64,000 nt of DNA from Acidobacteriota bacterium (GCA_021818955.1 JAKASR010000001.1:310001-374000), one strand, 5' to 3'; counted from the stretch's first letter, positions 49,889 through 59,246 are shown. Numbers and translations are program-made. Notes: generated by a model from the sequence alone, not told the origin.

Positions 49889-50040
49889 GCGTGAAATAAC
49901 CCGATTTTTTCCCGTTATTCCAAGTGCGTGGATTTGGAATAACGGGAGCAAGTTCTTGAATCTAAAGGCTGTTCCCGTTATTCCAAGCCTGAGACAACGG
50001 GCTTAATTTTGGAATAACCGGCCTTTTCGTGGAATAACGC
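49889..50040. repeat. Cluster of GGAATAAC-type inverted sites
   Basis: Six related sites lie between two convergent genes. They are GTGAAATAACCC (49891), CCCGTTATTCCAA (49911-49923), TTGGAATAACGGG (49934-49946), CCCGTTATTCCAA (49974-49986), TTTGGAATAACCGG (50008-50021) and GTGGAATAACGC (50029-50040). The second and third pair perfectly over 13 bases around a ten-base loop. The whole gap 49879-50131 is AT-rich for this genome and holds no gene. Confidence 0.75.
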
Positions 50041-50131
50041 TTTATTTTCAGTAATTTAAGCTCGCGGTAAGCATGAAAATTGTCCAATATTTTGTACACT
50101 AGTCCGTTAGTAACGAAAAGAGCGTGACCGC

Positions 50132-51571
50132 TTATTTTCTTGCCTTTTCGCGCTCCAGAAAACGCCGCAGGCGGTCGAGCGTGCGCGCTTTGCCAAAGAC
50201 CAGCGCGCTTTCCAGCAAGGGCGGCGACGCGGTCTTGCCGGTCAAAATGGCGCGAAACAGCATGAACACCTCCTTGGCCGGCCAGCCGGATTGCTCGGCC
50301 AGATCCCGTAGGGTTTTCTCCAGCGCCGGATGCGTCCAGTCGCTGGCCTCGAGCCCCGCCAGCAGTTCGCTGCTCATTTTCAAGGTCTCTTCTTTGGATC
50401 GTTTTTTGGGCAGGTAAACCTCCGGCGGCGGCGCCACCTCGTCGCGAAAGAAAAAATCCGCCAGGTCGGCGGCCTGCGCCAGCGTCTCAATCCGTTCCTG
50501 CACCAGCGGCACGATCTGGCGCAAATAGCTTTCTCCAAAAACGTTCTCGCGCAGTTCCCCCAGCAGCGTCTCCGGCGGCAGTGCCCGCAAGTACACTCCG
50601 TTCAGCCAGCGTAATTTTTCCAGATCGAAAACCGGTCCGCCGAGGCTGATGCGCTCGAATTGGAATTTTTCCGCCATCTCCGCCAGGTTGAATTGTTCCA
50701 GGTCCGCCGGCATGCCGCCGCCCAGCAGGCCAAGGAAGTTGATCAGCGCCGCGGGCAGGAAGCCGGCCTGGCGGTAATAGATCAGGGAAACCGGATTTTT
50801 ACGCTTCGAAATTTTCGATTTATCCGGGTTGCGCAGCAGCGGCATGTGCCAGAAGCGCGGCGCTGGCCAGCCAAACGCCTGATAGAGCAGCACGTGCTTG
50901 GGGGTGGAAGAAATCCATTCCTCCGCCCGGATCACGTCGCTGATCTCCATCGCGTGGTCATCCACCACATTGGCCAGGTGGTAGGTGGGGTAGCCGTCGG
51001 ATTTCAGCAGCACCTGATCGTCCACATTGGCGTGGTCGAAACGGATTTCGCCGCGCAACTCATCGCGAAACGTCGTCTCGCCGGGCTGCGGCACCGCCAT
51101 GCGCACCACAAAAGGAACCTGCCGCGCGAGGTTTTCGCTGACCTGCGCCGGACTCAGTTGCAGGCAGGTGCGGTCGTAACGCGGCGGCTGTTTGGCCGCC
51201 GCCTGCTGTTTGCGCATCGCTTCCAGCCGCTCCGGAGTGCAAAAGCAGCGGTAGGCCTTGCCGCTTTCCTGCAGCCGCAGGACGGCTGCGCGGTAAAGTT
51301 CGGTCCGCTCCGATTGGCGGTAAGGGCCATAGCCGCCGCCCACGTCCGGGCCTTCATCCCAGGCCAGTCCCAGCCAGCGCAGGCTTTCGAAGATCATCTG
51401 TTCCGAGGTTTCGACAAAGCGGGTGCGGTCGGTGTCTTCGATCCGCAGAATGAAGCGCCCGTGCCGCTGGCGCGCGAATAGGTAATTCAACAAGGCGATA
51501 TAAGCCGTGCCCACGTGCGGATCGCCGGTGGGCGAAGGCGCAATGCGCACGCGAATGGGCGTGTCATTCAT
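50132..51571 (-). CDS. gltX: Glutamyl-tRNA synthetase
   Basis: The 479-residue class I synthetase charges tRNA-Glu (and perhaps tRNA-Gln). VRIAPSPTGDPHVGTAYIAL contains the HIGH-type motif as HVGT. RFILRIEDTDRTRFVETSE follows, and KISKRKNPVSL is the KMSKS-type loop. The C-terminal helical anticodon-binding part (about 330-479) is present. The second Met is taken as start. It lies next to, and slightly overlaps, the MFS gene on the same strand. Confidence 0.94.
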   Translation of the reverse strand: MNDTPIRVRIAPSPTGDPHVGTAYIALLNYLFARQRHGRFILRIEDTDRTRFVETSEQMIFESLRWLGLAWDEGPDVGGGYGPYRQSERTELYRAAVLRLQESGKAYRCFCTPERLEAMRKQQAAAKQPPRYDRTCLQLSPAQVSENLARQVPFVVRMAVPQPGETTFRDELRGEIRFDHANVDDQVLLKSDGYPTYHLANVVDDHAMEISDVIRAEEWISSTPKHVLLYQAFGWPAPRFWHMPLLRNPDKSKISKRKNPVSLIYYRQAGFLPAALINFLGLLGGGMPADLEQFNLAEMAEKFQFERISLGGPVFDLEKLRWLNGVYLRALPPETLLGELRENVFGESYLRQIVPLVQERIETLAQAADLADFFFRDEVAPPPEVYLPKKRSKEETLKMSSELLAGLEASDWTHPALEKTLRDLAEQSGWPAKEVFMLFRAILTGKTASPPLLESALVFGKARTLDRLRRFLEREKARK

Positions 51572-52884
51572 CATGCGTTTAGTCTAACAAGCGCGCCGTC
51601 TTCCTCCAGGCGTACTCCCAGCCAGAGTGCGGCCGCGGCCAGGCCAAGCAGGGCGGAAAACGATAGGGCGGGCATCCAGCCGATACGCGCCGCCAACCAG
51701 GGCGTGAGCGTGGGCGAGAGCACGCCGCCGAGGTTGCCGCAAAAATTCATGACCCCTCCGCCGGCGCCGGCGCGCCGGCCGGCGAGCCGGCTGACCGCCG
51801 CCCAAAATGGCGCTTCCGTGCCGATTACCAGCGCGGTGGCGGCGGTGAGAGCGGCGACGGCGGGCGCGAGACTGGCGGCGCGTGCGCCCAGCCAGAGGCA
51901 CAGCGAAGCCAGGCTCAGCGCCGCCAGCGGCACGGCGCGCCGGCCCCAGCGCATGCCCCAGTCCCGCGCGGCGGCATCGGAAAGCCAGCCGCCCAGCGGT
52001 ATCGCCAGCAGGGTCGAAAGCCAGGGAAGCGTGCTCAGCCAGGCGGCATGCGCCAGCGGCAGCTTACGTACCTGGACGAGATAAAGGTAAAACCAAAAAA
52101 CAAAGATGTAGCCCAAATAGCTTTGCAGAAAGTAACTGGCGCAAAGCAAAATGAAGCTGCGCCGCGCATACGCCAGGACAGGCGGCCTTTGCGCCGGCTC
52201 GGCCGGCCGTGAGCCGGCCGCCTGCCTCGGCGGCGCGCCGCGTCGCCAGGCGAACGCGGCTATCAGCATCAGCGCGGCTGAGGCGGCTAGCGCCTGACGC
52301 CAGCCGTAGTGAGCCGCAATCCAGCCGAGTAGCGGCGGCGCCAGCGCCGAGCCCAAACCGATGGACGCCAATACGAGGCCGTTGCCGCGTCCCTGCAGGG
52401 CGGGTGGAAGCCAGTCCGCGACTAGGCGCGCGCTGAGCGGATAGGTGGGAGCGGCGGCCGCGCCCAATAGCATGCGCAGCCCGATCAGCCCCAGCCAGGC
52501 GGCCGCGGCGCCGCCCCACAGCCCGATGCCCGCGGTTGCCGCCGTTGCCAGCGTCCAGCCTAGAGCCAGCAGAAACAGGAAGCGCCGGCTGGGCCAGCGA
52601 TCGGCCAGCCAGCCGCCCGGTGCCTGAAAAATTGTGTAGGTGATCAGAAACGCGCTGAAGGCGAAACCCATGCGGGTGGGCGTCCAGTGAAAAGCCGCCA
52701 TCAACTGCGGCGCGATCACGCTCAGCCCGACGCGGCCGATATAGCCGGCGGTCGCGAGCGCCAGCAGCAAAACCACGCCCCGCCATACACCCCGGGCAGG
52801 CTGCGGTCTCCTGCCTGCGCTCGGCGCGGGAGCGGCTGCGTCGGCCGGCTGGCCGGTTATTTCAGGGCTTGGCACAGAATCCAT
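51571..52884 (-). CDS. Major facilitator superfamily transporter
   Basis: The product has 437 residues and about 12 hydrophobic segments. GGWLADRWPSRRFLFLLALG (about 90-109) is the MFS loop 2-3 signature, with a related GGWLSDAAARDWGMRWGRR loop in the second half. Sequence features recall the anion:cation symporter/glucarate-phthalate permease group, so a carboxylate substrate is possible but unproven. The start at 52884 removes an N-terminal stretch of about 145 residues that would be out-of-frame reading of the acetyltransferase gene; the true genes overlap by 28 bases. Confidence 0.87.
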   Translation of the reverse strand: MDSVPSPEITGQPADAAAPAPSAGRRPQPARGVWRGVVLLLALATAGYIGRVGLSVIAPQLMAAFHWTPTRMGFAFSAFLITYTIFQAPGGWLADRWPSRRFLFLLALGWTLATAATAGIGLWGGAAAAWLGLIGLRMLLGAAAAPTYPLSARLVADWLPPALQGRGNGLVLASIGLGSALAPPLLGWIAAHYGWRQALAASAALMLIAAFAWRRGAPPRQAAGSRPAEPAQRPPVLAYARRSFILLCASYFLQSYLGYIFVFWFYLYLVQVRKLPLAHAAWLSTLPWLSTLLAIPLGGWLSDAAARDWGMRWGRRAVPLAALSLASLCLWLGARAASLAPAVAALTAATALVIGTEAPFWAAVSRLAGRRAGAGGGVMNFCGNLGGVLSPTLTPWLAARIGWMPALSFSALLGLAAAALWLGVRLEEDGALVRLNA

Positions 52885-53330
52885 TCCGACTGGCCGGGGA
52901 TAAGATAGCCGGGCAGCTCGCCGCATTTCTTGTAGCCATGGCGGAAATAGAGCCGCTGGGCGCCGGTGTTGAAGGAAGAAACCAGCAAAAACAGCCAGCG
53001 TTCGCCGGCAAAGCGGGTTTCGGCGAAGTGTAGCAGGCGCGAGCCCCAGCCGTGCCCGCGCGCTTCCGGCGCGACCGCCAGGGTTTTCAAATAAGGCGAG
53101 CCGGCAAAACCGTGCGGCGCGAGCGCCAGCAGTGCCACGCGCCGGTTCGCTTCCCGCGCCAGCCATACTTCCAGGCCGGGCTGGCGTAGGCCGGCGGCAA
53201 TGCGCGCCGCATCTTGGCCAAGTGTTAGCCAGGGCTCGCTGGCCGCCATCATGCGCGCGCTCCAGACGCGGTCGCCGCGCCCGGCCAGAGTCAAACTCGC
53301 TCCGGCCGGCAGTTTGTCCCACGACTCCAT
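52857..53330 (-). CDS. GNAT-family N-acetyltransferase
   Basis: The 157-residue product transfers an acetyl group from acetyl-CoA to an unknown amine. The acetyl-CoA loop is VAPEARGHGWGSRLL (about 88-102, R/Q-x-x-G-x-G/A pattern), preceded by PYLKTLAV and followed by FNTGAQRLYFRHGYKKCGE. The start at 53330 (MESWDKLPAG) is preferred over 53351. Its 3' end overlaps the MFS start, so the two are probably co-expressed. Confidence 0.87.
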   Translation of the reverse strand: MESWDKLPAGASLTLAGRGDRVWSARMMAASEPWLTLGQDAARIAAGLRQPGLEVWLAREANRRVALLALAPHGFAGSPYLKTLAVAPEARGHGWGSRLLHFAETRFAGERWLFLLVSSFNTGAQRLYFRHGYKKCGELPGYLIPGQSEWILCQALK

Positions 53331-53434
53331 AATTGGCGCTTGGCGCCGCATACGGGGATGAGTTTACAACGAGCCGAAGGCTAAAGGCGGAAAGCTGACA
53401 GCCTGCATGATTGAATGGCCGCTATGGAACGCGG

Positions 53435-55060
53435 TCAGCGCACCATCGCCATGACTTCATTGCGGATGCTGTCTTCCCCATCCGCCGATTGGATGCGGTC
53501 CTGCCAGGCGGGAACGTCAAGATTGTAGGGATGTTCCTTGGTGGTGTGCTCGATCCGGGTGGCGAAATCGTGCTGGTCAATCTGCAGCAGCAACGATGCT
53601 ACCGGCACCCGCCCCGACCAGACGTGCGGCTTCATGTCTTCCATAAAACGCAAGCTGTCATGCTCGCCCAGCCGTTTTAGCGTCCAGTGGAGTTTGTGGT
53701 AAACCAGCTTCTCCGTTGCCGGAGAGAATTGCAGCTTTACTTCGCGCAGCGGCTTTTCGACATACACGTTCAACATGCGTTTTTTGATGTTGGCGTAATC
53801 GAACGTGCGCTGGATTAGTCGAATGAAGCCCTGCTGCAACTCGATGGGGCGCATCTTCATGGGGATGAAGACGGTATGGTGGGCATCGTAGAGCTTGGCC
53901 TTGACCGTCAGGATCCGGCCTTGCTCCATGAAGCGTTTCCACTGCCGCGCCGTCGGGGTCAGGATGTTGAAGTAGGGATAGAGCAGGTTGATGCGCTCGT
54001 AAAATTCGTAGGCGGAATCGAAACATGCCGGGGTGTCGGTGTCGGTGCCGAAGATAAAGCTGCCGATTACCTCCATGCCGTACTCGCGCATCTTCAACAC
54101 CGCTTCGTCGTAGTTGAAAGCGATGTTGTGCAGCTTGTTATAGGCGCGCAAGGTCTCCCGGTCCTGGCTCTCCAGCCCGATAAAGATGTTGTAGAAGCCG
54201 GCCTCTTGCAGCAGTTGCAGGGCTTCCTTGTCCTTGTGGACATTGATCGTCATCTGCGAGCCGAAGATGGGATGGTATTTCGGGTAACGCCGGTTGAGCT
54301 TGATGATGCCGCGCAGCAGTTCCTTGAACGTGCGCGGATGCCCGAAGATGTTATCGTCCACGAAAAAGATCGGCCGCCAGAAGTACCGCCCCACCCAGTC
54401 GTTTTTATAAATGACTTCCAGCTCGTCGCAGAGGTTCTCTGGGGTTTTGTACCGCATGTCGTGGCCCAGCATCTGCACGATCGAGCAGAAATCGCAGTCG
54501 AAGGGGCAGCCGCGGCTGGCCTGCAGCGTCAGCGATACGTGGTGCATCCAGTCTCGCCGCCGCACGCGCGGCAGATGGCGAATCTTGGACATCTCCGTTT
54601 TATGGCCTTGCTCGTAAATCGGCTTTAGCTTGCCGTCGCGCGCATCGCGCAGGATGTCTTCCCAAAGATACTCGGCCTCGCTGACGCAGATCGCGTCGGC
54701 GTGTACCAGTGAATTTTGGGGAATCATATAGGGGTGGTAGCCGCCCATGACCACCTTGACCCCGCGTTTGCGGAACCGATCCGCGATCTGGTAAGCGCGA
54801 GTGGCATTGGTGACCATTACGGTCATCGCCACCAGATCCACTGGGGCGTCGAAATCGATGTCGCGCAGGTTCTCGTTGACGATATCCAGTTCAACCCAAT
54901 CCGGCGTGAGCGCCGCCAAGGTCTCGATGCCGTTAAACATCAGCCCGTAACTGCGCACAGGATAGGGCCAGCTTAAGAGTTGGTGAATGCGCTCCTGGCT
55001 GAATTGTGTGCGCACTTTCGATTGCGGATCGCGCTTGGGATAAATAAGCAGTACGCGCAT
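53435..55060 (-). CDS. B12-binding radical SAM enzyme with DUF4070-like C-terminus
   Basis: The product has 541 residues. The N-terminal cobalamin-binding fold (about 1-150) has VLLIYPKRDP and VVMGGYHPYMIP. The radical SAM core has the CPFDCDFC iron-sulfur motif (about 194-201), then FFVDDNIFGHPRTFKELLRG and FIGLESQDRETLRAYNK. The C-terminal part (about 345-500) resembles DUF4070, often found in this class, including hopanoid-modifying enzymes. The substrate cannot be decided from sequence; no hopanoid gene is adjacent. The start at 55060 gives a standard MRVLLIYP N-terminus. Confidence 0.86.
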   Translation of the reverse strand: MRVLLIYPKRDPQSKVRTQFSQERIHQLLSWPYPVRSYGLMFNGIETLAALTPDWVELDIVNENLRDIDFDAPVDLVAMTVMVTNATRAYQIADRFRKRGVKVVMGGYHPYMIPQNSLVHADAICVSEAEYLWEDILRDARDGKLKPIYEQGHKTEMSKIRHLPRVRRRDWMHHVSLTLQASRGCPFDCDFCSIVQMLGHDMRYKTPENLCDELEVIYKNDWVGRYFWRPIFFVDDNIFGHPRTFKELLRGIIKLNRRYPKYHPIFGSQMTINVHKDKEALQLLQEAGFYNIFIGLESQDRETLRAYNKLHNIAFNYDEAVLKMREYGMEVIGSFIFGTDTDTPACFDSAYEFYERINLLYPYFNILTPTARQWKRFMEQGRILTVKAKLYDAHHTVFIPMKMRPIELQQGFIRLIQRTFDYANIKKRMLNVYVEKPLREVKLQFSPATEKLVYHKLHWTLKRLGEHDSLRFMEDMKPHVWSGRVPVASLLLQIDQHDFATRIEHTTKEHPYNLDVPAWQDRIQSADGEDSIRNEVMAMVR

Positions 55061-55280
55061 GAGACCTTTTGGGGTTGTTGAACTTTTGGGCAGCGGCGGA
55101 GAATACACCCCCGGCTATTAGGAGAGCATACACCTCATTTTTGGATAAAGCTAGAATTCAAGGGTAAAAAGCCTTTAATCCAACCTGAACTGTCATTAGA
55201 TTCCATGGTCAGCTTAGTTCAGCATTGAATTGCAATTCGTCTTGCCGCCGGTTTTGGCCGCCATGCTTGGCATTCTGGTT

Positions 55281-56183
55281 TCAGCTTTTTCTTTTAACTG
55301 GGCGGCTGCCAGCCTGCCGATGGTTTTTACTGTCTTTGAGCGCCAGCGATTGCAATGTCTGAACCACTTCCGCCGGGCCGGCCAGCCAATAGTGCGCGCG
55401 GGTCGGCCATGGGCGTCTTTCCCGTTTTGTTGATTTCGAGGCAATTGTTTCAGGAAATGCCGTGGTTGTTTTTTCGGGTTTTCCCGGCGCGACATACACG
55501 CCCAGCAAGGGGACCGTACGCAATGCGAAGACGGTCTCATCGGTGCGGTCGTCGCCAAAGTAAATGACCGCGTCGGCTGCGAGTTGCCTGGCCAGCAGGG
55601 CGATGGTTTCGCCTTTATTTCTCGCTCCCGGCACGATCAGCTCCAGCATGCATTTGCCGAGCAGCGGGTGATAACCATAACGTCGGGCCAGGGCGCGGCC
55701 GGCGCGCAAAATTTCGCTTTCAAGCTGGGGCGCTTGGCGAAAATGCAAGGCGACGGATACCGGTTTGGCTTCCACCACCACTCCGGGCCAGCGCCGCGCC
55801 ATTTTCCGGAGCTCGGCGCGCGCCGCCGCACTGAACCGTGCCGGCGCGGGGAGCTTGAATCTGCGGCCGGGCGGGGCGGCTAGCTGGTTGCCGTGCGAGC
55901 CGATGTACCAGGCGCCCGGCACAGGGCAACGCGCGCGTAAATCGCTCAGCGCGCGTCCGCTGACGATCGCCACCTCCCAGCCGAGGCGGCGGCCAAGCGC
56001 GGCGAGCGCGGCTTGGGCCCCCGGAACTGCGCGGGCGGTTTCCGGCCGGGCGGCGATTTCCGAAAGTGTACCGTCAAAATCGCTGGCCGCGAGCACGCGC
56101 CGGGCCGAGTCCAGTTGCCGCTTCCAGGCGGAGGGGAGGCCGGAACTGCTGCCGTCCCAGAGATAGGGTATGGAGCGCATCAA
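55281..56183 (-). CDS. otsB: Trehalose-6-phosphate phosphatase
   Basis: The 300-residue HAD-type enzyme dephosphorylates trehalose-6-phosphate. AASDFDGTLSEIA (about 32-44) holds the nucleophile Asp pair, VAIVSGRALSDL the second motif, and YFGDDRTDETVF (about 216-227) the acidic metal-binding motif. The C-terminus (about 265-300) is basic and may be extra. The ATG at 56183 lies inside what remains of an otsA gene, so otsB was probably once the downstream partner in an otsA-otsB operon. Confidence 0.9.
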   Translation of the reverse strand: MMRSIPYLWDGSSSGLPSAWKRQLDSARRVLAASDFDGTLSEIAARPETARAVPGAQAALAALGRRLGWEVAIVSGRALSDLRARCPVPGAWYIGSHGNQLAAPPGRRFKLPAPARFSAAARAELRKMARRWPGVVVEAKPVSVALHFRQAPQLESEILRAGRALARRYGYHPLLGKCMLELIVPGARNKGETIALLARQLAADAVIYFGDDRTDETVFALRTVPLLGVYVAPGKPEKTTTAFPETIASKSTKRERRPWPTRAHYWLAGPAEVVQTLQSLALKDSKNHRQAGSRPVKRKS

Positions 56184-56396
56184 ATTCGTGCATCCGGATG
56201 CGGGGCAGGATCTCGCCCGCCCAATCGGAAATGTTGTACCGGCTGTCGCGCGCGCGTAAACGGCTCATAAGCGCACCGCTTCGCGCAGCTCCCGCGCCGG
56301 CCCGGTGAACTCGCTCCACAATAACACCGCATTCTCTCGCGCCGCGGCGGCAAATTCTTTCGCCGCCAACAGCCTTCACTATTAGATTCACTCTAG
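56184..56396 (-). pseudogene. otsA: Decayed 3' fragment of trehalose-6-phosphate synthase (otsA)
   Basis: Three short OtsA-like blocks occur in order but in different frames. VNLIVKA (about 56376-56396) corresponds to the GVNLVAKE region. AAKEFAAAARENAVLLWSEF, then TGPARELREAV, runs to a TGA at 56265-56267. RLRARDSRYNISDWAGEILP, starting just after, resembles the OtsA C-terminus. The segment between the last two (the VNPYD region in intact enzymes) is missing. The intact 5' part is gone, and glgE starts divergently only 37 bases away. Confidence 0.6.
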
Positions 56397-56432
56397 GCAA
56401 TCCCCCTGCCTAATGTCAGGATAGGGATTAGC

Positions 56433-58463
56433 ATGGTTTCCCACGAAAAACGCGCTCGGGATAAAGCGCAAAAAATTGCATCTTCTCCCGCCGGTGGTAG
56501 AACGAAAGGCGAAGGCGGCTTCCCGGAAACCCCCGCGGAAATCACCATGGAATGTGTCTATCCCGATGTGGACGCCGGCGTCCATCCGGCCAAGCGCCTG
56601 GCCGGAGAAACTATCTCTGTTTGGATAGATATCTATAAAGAAGGCCACGACGTGCTTTCCGCGGTGCTATTGCATCGCAACCAGGGAGAAATACTGTGGA
56701 CGGAAACACCACTCGTGCTCTTCAATAACGACCGCTGGACTGCGGCGTGGACGCTCGAAGCCGCCGGCCTGCATGAATTTACTTTCGAAGCCTGGGTGGA
56801 AGCTTTCGATACCTGGCGCCGCGACACCGAGCGAAAACGCGCAGCCGGCCAGCCGATTGACAGTGAGTTGCGCGAAGGCTTGGAAATGTTACGCGCCGCC
56901 GCGAAGCGCCTGCCCGCCGGCAGCACCGATCTACAGCAACTCAAAGCCTGGCAGGCCCAGGCGAATACCGAGTTGAAGAACGGACAGATGGATGCGCCGG
57001 TGCTGCTGACCGACCCGGTGGCCGAACTGATGCGCCTCTATCCCGATCGCAGTTGCGCTACGCGCATGCAGCCGCCGCGCCGGATCATGGCCGATCGCGA
57101 CCGCGCCGGCTTTGGCGCCTGGTACGAAATGTTTCCCCGCTCCGCCGGCACCGATCCCCACCGCAGCGCCACCTTGCGCGAGTGCGAAGCCCGGCTGCCG
57201 GAAATTCAACGCATGGGCTTCGATGTGCTTTACTTCCCGCCCATCCATCCCATCGGCCACACCCATCGCAAAGGACGCAACAACAGCCTGCGCTGCGAGC
57301 CCGGCGAGCCCGGCAGCCCCTATGCCATCGGTTCCGAACTGGGCGGCCACGATGCGGTCGAGCCCTCGCTGGGCACGCTCGAAGATTTCGATGGCCTGGT
57401 TGCCGCGGCGCGCGAGCACGGCCTGGAAATCGCGCTGGACTTCGCGCTCAACTGCTCGCCCGACCATCCTTATGTCCGCGAGCACCCGGAGTGGTTTTTT
57501 CACCGTCCCGACGGCACCATCAAGTACGCCGAAAACCCGCCCAAGCGCTACGAAGATATTTATCCGCTCAACTTCACCGGCCCCGCCTGGCGCTCGCTGT
57601 GGGAAGAAATGGCGCGGGTGATCCGTTTCTGGGCCGCGCACGGCGTGCGCATCTTCCGCGTGGATAATCCCCATACCAAGCCCTTCGCCTTCTGGCGCTG
57701 GCTGATCCGCACCATCCAGGCCGAAGACCCCGGCATCATTTTTCTCTCCGAGGCGTTTACCCGCCCCAAGGTGATGAAGTACCTGGCCAAAGTGGGTTTC
57801 ACCCAGTCCTATACCTATTTCACCTGGCGCAATACCAAGACGGAATTGACCGAATACCTGGTCGAGCTGACCCAAAGCGGGTGCCGCGAATATTTCCGGC
57901 CCAATTTTTTTACCAACACACCCGATATTCTGCCGCCGATTCTGCAGAGCGGTGGCCGCGCCGCCTTCCTCTCCCGTTGCGCCCTGGCCGCCACGCTCTC
58001 GCCGAATTACGGCATCTATAGCGGTTTCGAACTATGCGAAAATCACGCCATTCCGGGGACGGAAGAATATCAGGATTCGGAAAAATACCAGTTCAAAGTC
58101 TGGGACTGGGACCGCCCGGGCAATATCAAGGATTTCATCGCCCGCATTAATCAGATCCGGCGCGAGAATGCCGCCTTGCAGGAGTTCAAATCGCTGCGCT
58201 TCTTCTGGGCCGGCAACGACCAGATTTTGTGGTATTGCAAAAACACTTCCGATCGCGACAATGTCCTGCTGATTGCAGTCAATCTCGATCCAGATAATGT
58301 GCAGGAAAGCGAAGTCGAGCTGCCGCTCGATCATCTCGGGTTGCGCGACGATCAGCCGCTGCGGATTCATGAACTACTGCACGATTGGCGGGCCGAATGG
58401 TGGGGCCGGCGCGCCGGCGTCCGGCTCGACCCGGGCGACGCCTGGATCCTGCGGCTGGTTTAA
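56433..58463 (+). CDS. glgE: Alpha-1,4-glucan:maltose-1-phosphate maltosyltransferase
   Basis: The 676-residue GH13 enzyme extends alpha-glucan using maltose-1-phosphate. The N-terminal beta domain (about 35-140) is followed by SRSAGTDP-type YEMFPRSAGTDPHR, PPIHPIGHTHRKG and LDFALNCSPDHPYV. The catalytic Asp is in FRVDNPHTKPF (about 408-418) and the acid/base Glu in FLSEAFTRPKVM (about 438-449). The first 35 residues are basic and probably disordered. With glgM at 40.7 kb it completes the last two steps of the GlgE pathway. The remaining neighbours are otsB and a hydrolase. Confidence 0.94.
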   Translation: MVSHEKRARDKAQKIASSPAGGRTKGEGGFPETPAEITMECVYPDVDAGVHPAKRLAGETISVWIDIYKEGHDVLSAVLLHRNQGEILWTETPLVLFNNDRWTAAWTLEAAGLHEFTFEAWVEAFDTWRRDTERKRAAGQPIDSELREGLEMLRAAAKRLPAGSTDLQQLKAWQAQANTELKNGQMDAPVLLTDPVAELMRLYPDRSCATRMQPPRRIMADRDRAGFGAWYEMFPRSAGTDPHRSATLRECEARLPEIQRMGFDVLYFPPIHPIGHTHRKGRNNSLRCEPGEPGSPYAIGSELGGHDAVEPSLGTLEDFDGLVAAAREHGLEIALDFALNCSPDHPYVREHPEWFFHRPDGTIKYAENPPKRYEDIYPLNFTGPAWRSLWEEMARVIRFWAAHGVRIFRVDNPHTKPFAFWRWLIRTIQAEDPGIIFLSEAFTRPKVMKYLAKVGFTQSYTYFTWRNTKTELTEYLVELTQSGCREYFRPNFFTNTPDILPPILQSGGRAAFLSRCALAATLSPNYGIYSGFELCENHAIPGTEEYQDSEKYQFKVWDWDRPGNIKDFIARINQIRRENAALQEFKSLRFFWAGNDQILWYCKNTSDRDNVLLIAVNLDPDNVQESEVELPLDHLGLRDDQPLRIHELLHDWRAEWWGRRAGVRLDPGDAWILRLV

Positions 58464-58514
58464 ACAAAAAGGAAGTGAGAAGGAAGCAGTAAGCATTCTG
58501 AAGAAGGACGCGTT

Positions 58515-59246
58515 ATGCGCCGCTGGTTTTGCCTGTTCCTGCTCCTGCTTTTAAGGTTGCCCGCCTTCGCGCAGCGCATGGTGAATTTTACGCCGCTGGC
58601 CCGTGGCTATCTGGCGCTGCCGCGCACGCCCGGGCGCCATCCCGCCGTCATTGTCATACAGGAATGGTGGGGCTTGAACAACTGGATCAAGCGGCAGGCC
58701 GACCGTCTCGCCGCCCGCGGCTACGTCGCGCTCGCGCCCGACCTGTATTACGGCAAGCTGGCCACCACCCCCCGGCAGGCGATGGCGCTGGTGCGCTCCT
58801 TTAATCGTTCCCGCGGCTTGCGGGATTTGCAATCCGCCTATGCCTGGCTGCGCCATCGTTCCGGCGTCGCGCCCAGCCGCATAGCCGTCCTGGGCTGGTG
58901 TTTTGGCGGCGGGCTGGCGCTGCGCTTTGCCGCGCAACAGCCCGGCCTGCGCGGTGTCGCTGTCTATTATGGCGAACTGCCTTTGCCCGCCCACTTACCC
59001 GCCTTCGCCCGACGCCTGCGCGTGCCCCTGCTGGGCAATTTCGGGGGCGCCGACCGCGGCATTCCCCCCGCCCGTGTACGCCAGTTCGCCGCCGCGCTGC
59101 GCGCCGCCGGACAGCGGCCCAACATTAAAATCTATCCTGGCATGCCGCACGCCTTCGCCCACTTGACCACCCCCGCCGGGCGCGCCGCCGCTCGCGATGC
59201 CTGGCGCCGGACGCTGGCGTTTCTCAATCGCCGGCTAGGCCGCTAA
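58515..59246 (+). CDS. Exported dienelactone hydrolase family protein
   Basis: The 243-residue alpha/beta hydrolase has a signal peptide (about 1-19, ending AFAQ). VIVIQEWWGLNNWIKRQADR is typical of the family. The catalytic triad is Cys in GWCFGGG (about 133), Asp in FGGADRGIP (about 183) and His in PHAFAH (about 214). The substrate is unknown. It begins 51 bases after glgE and may share its transcript. Confidence 0.88.
   Translation: MRRWFCLFLLLLLRLPAFAQRMVNFTPLARGYLALPRTPGRHPAVIVIQEWWGLNNWIKRQADRLAARGYVALAPDLYYGKLATTPRQAMALVRSFNRSRGLRDLQSAYAWLRHRSGVAPSRIAVLGWCFGGGLALRFAAQQPGLRGVAVYYGELPLPAHLPAFARRLRVPLLGNFGGADRGIPPARVRQFAAALRAAGQRPNIKIYPGMPHAFAHLTTPAGRAAARDAWRRTLAFLNRRLGR

Noticed and set aside
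49889-50040. GGAATAAC cluster as an integron attC site
   Set aside because: The conserved core does not fit the attC end consensus, and no integrase or cassette array is near.
51571-53322. A 583-residue fusion of MFS transporter with an N-terminal extension
   Set aside because: The extension is out-of-frame reading of the GNAT gene. The transporter starts at 52884.
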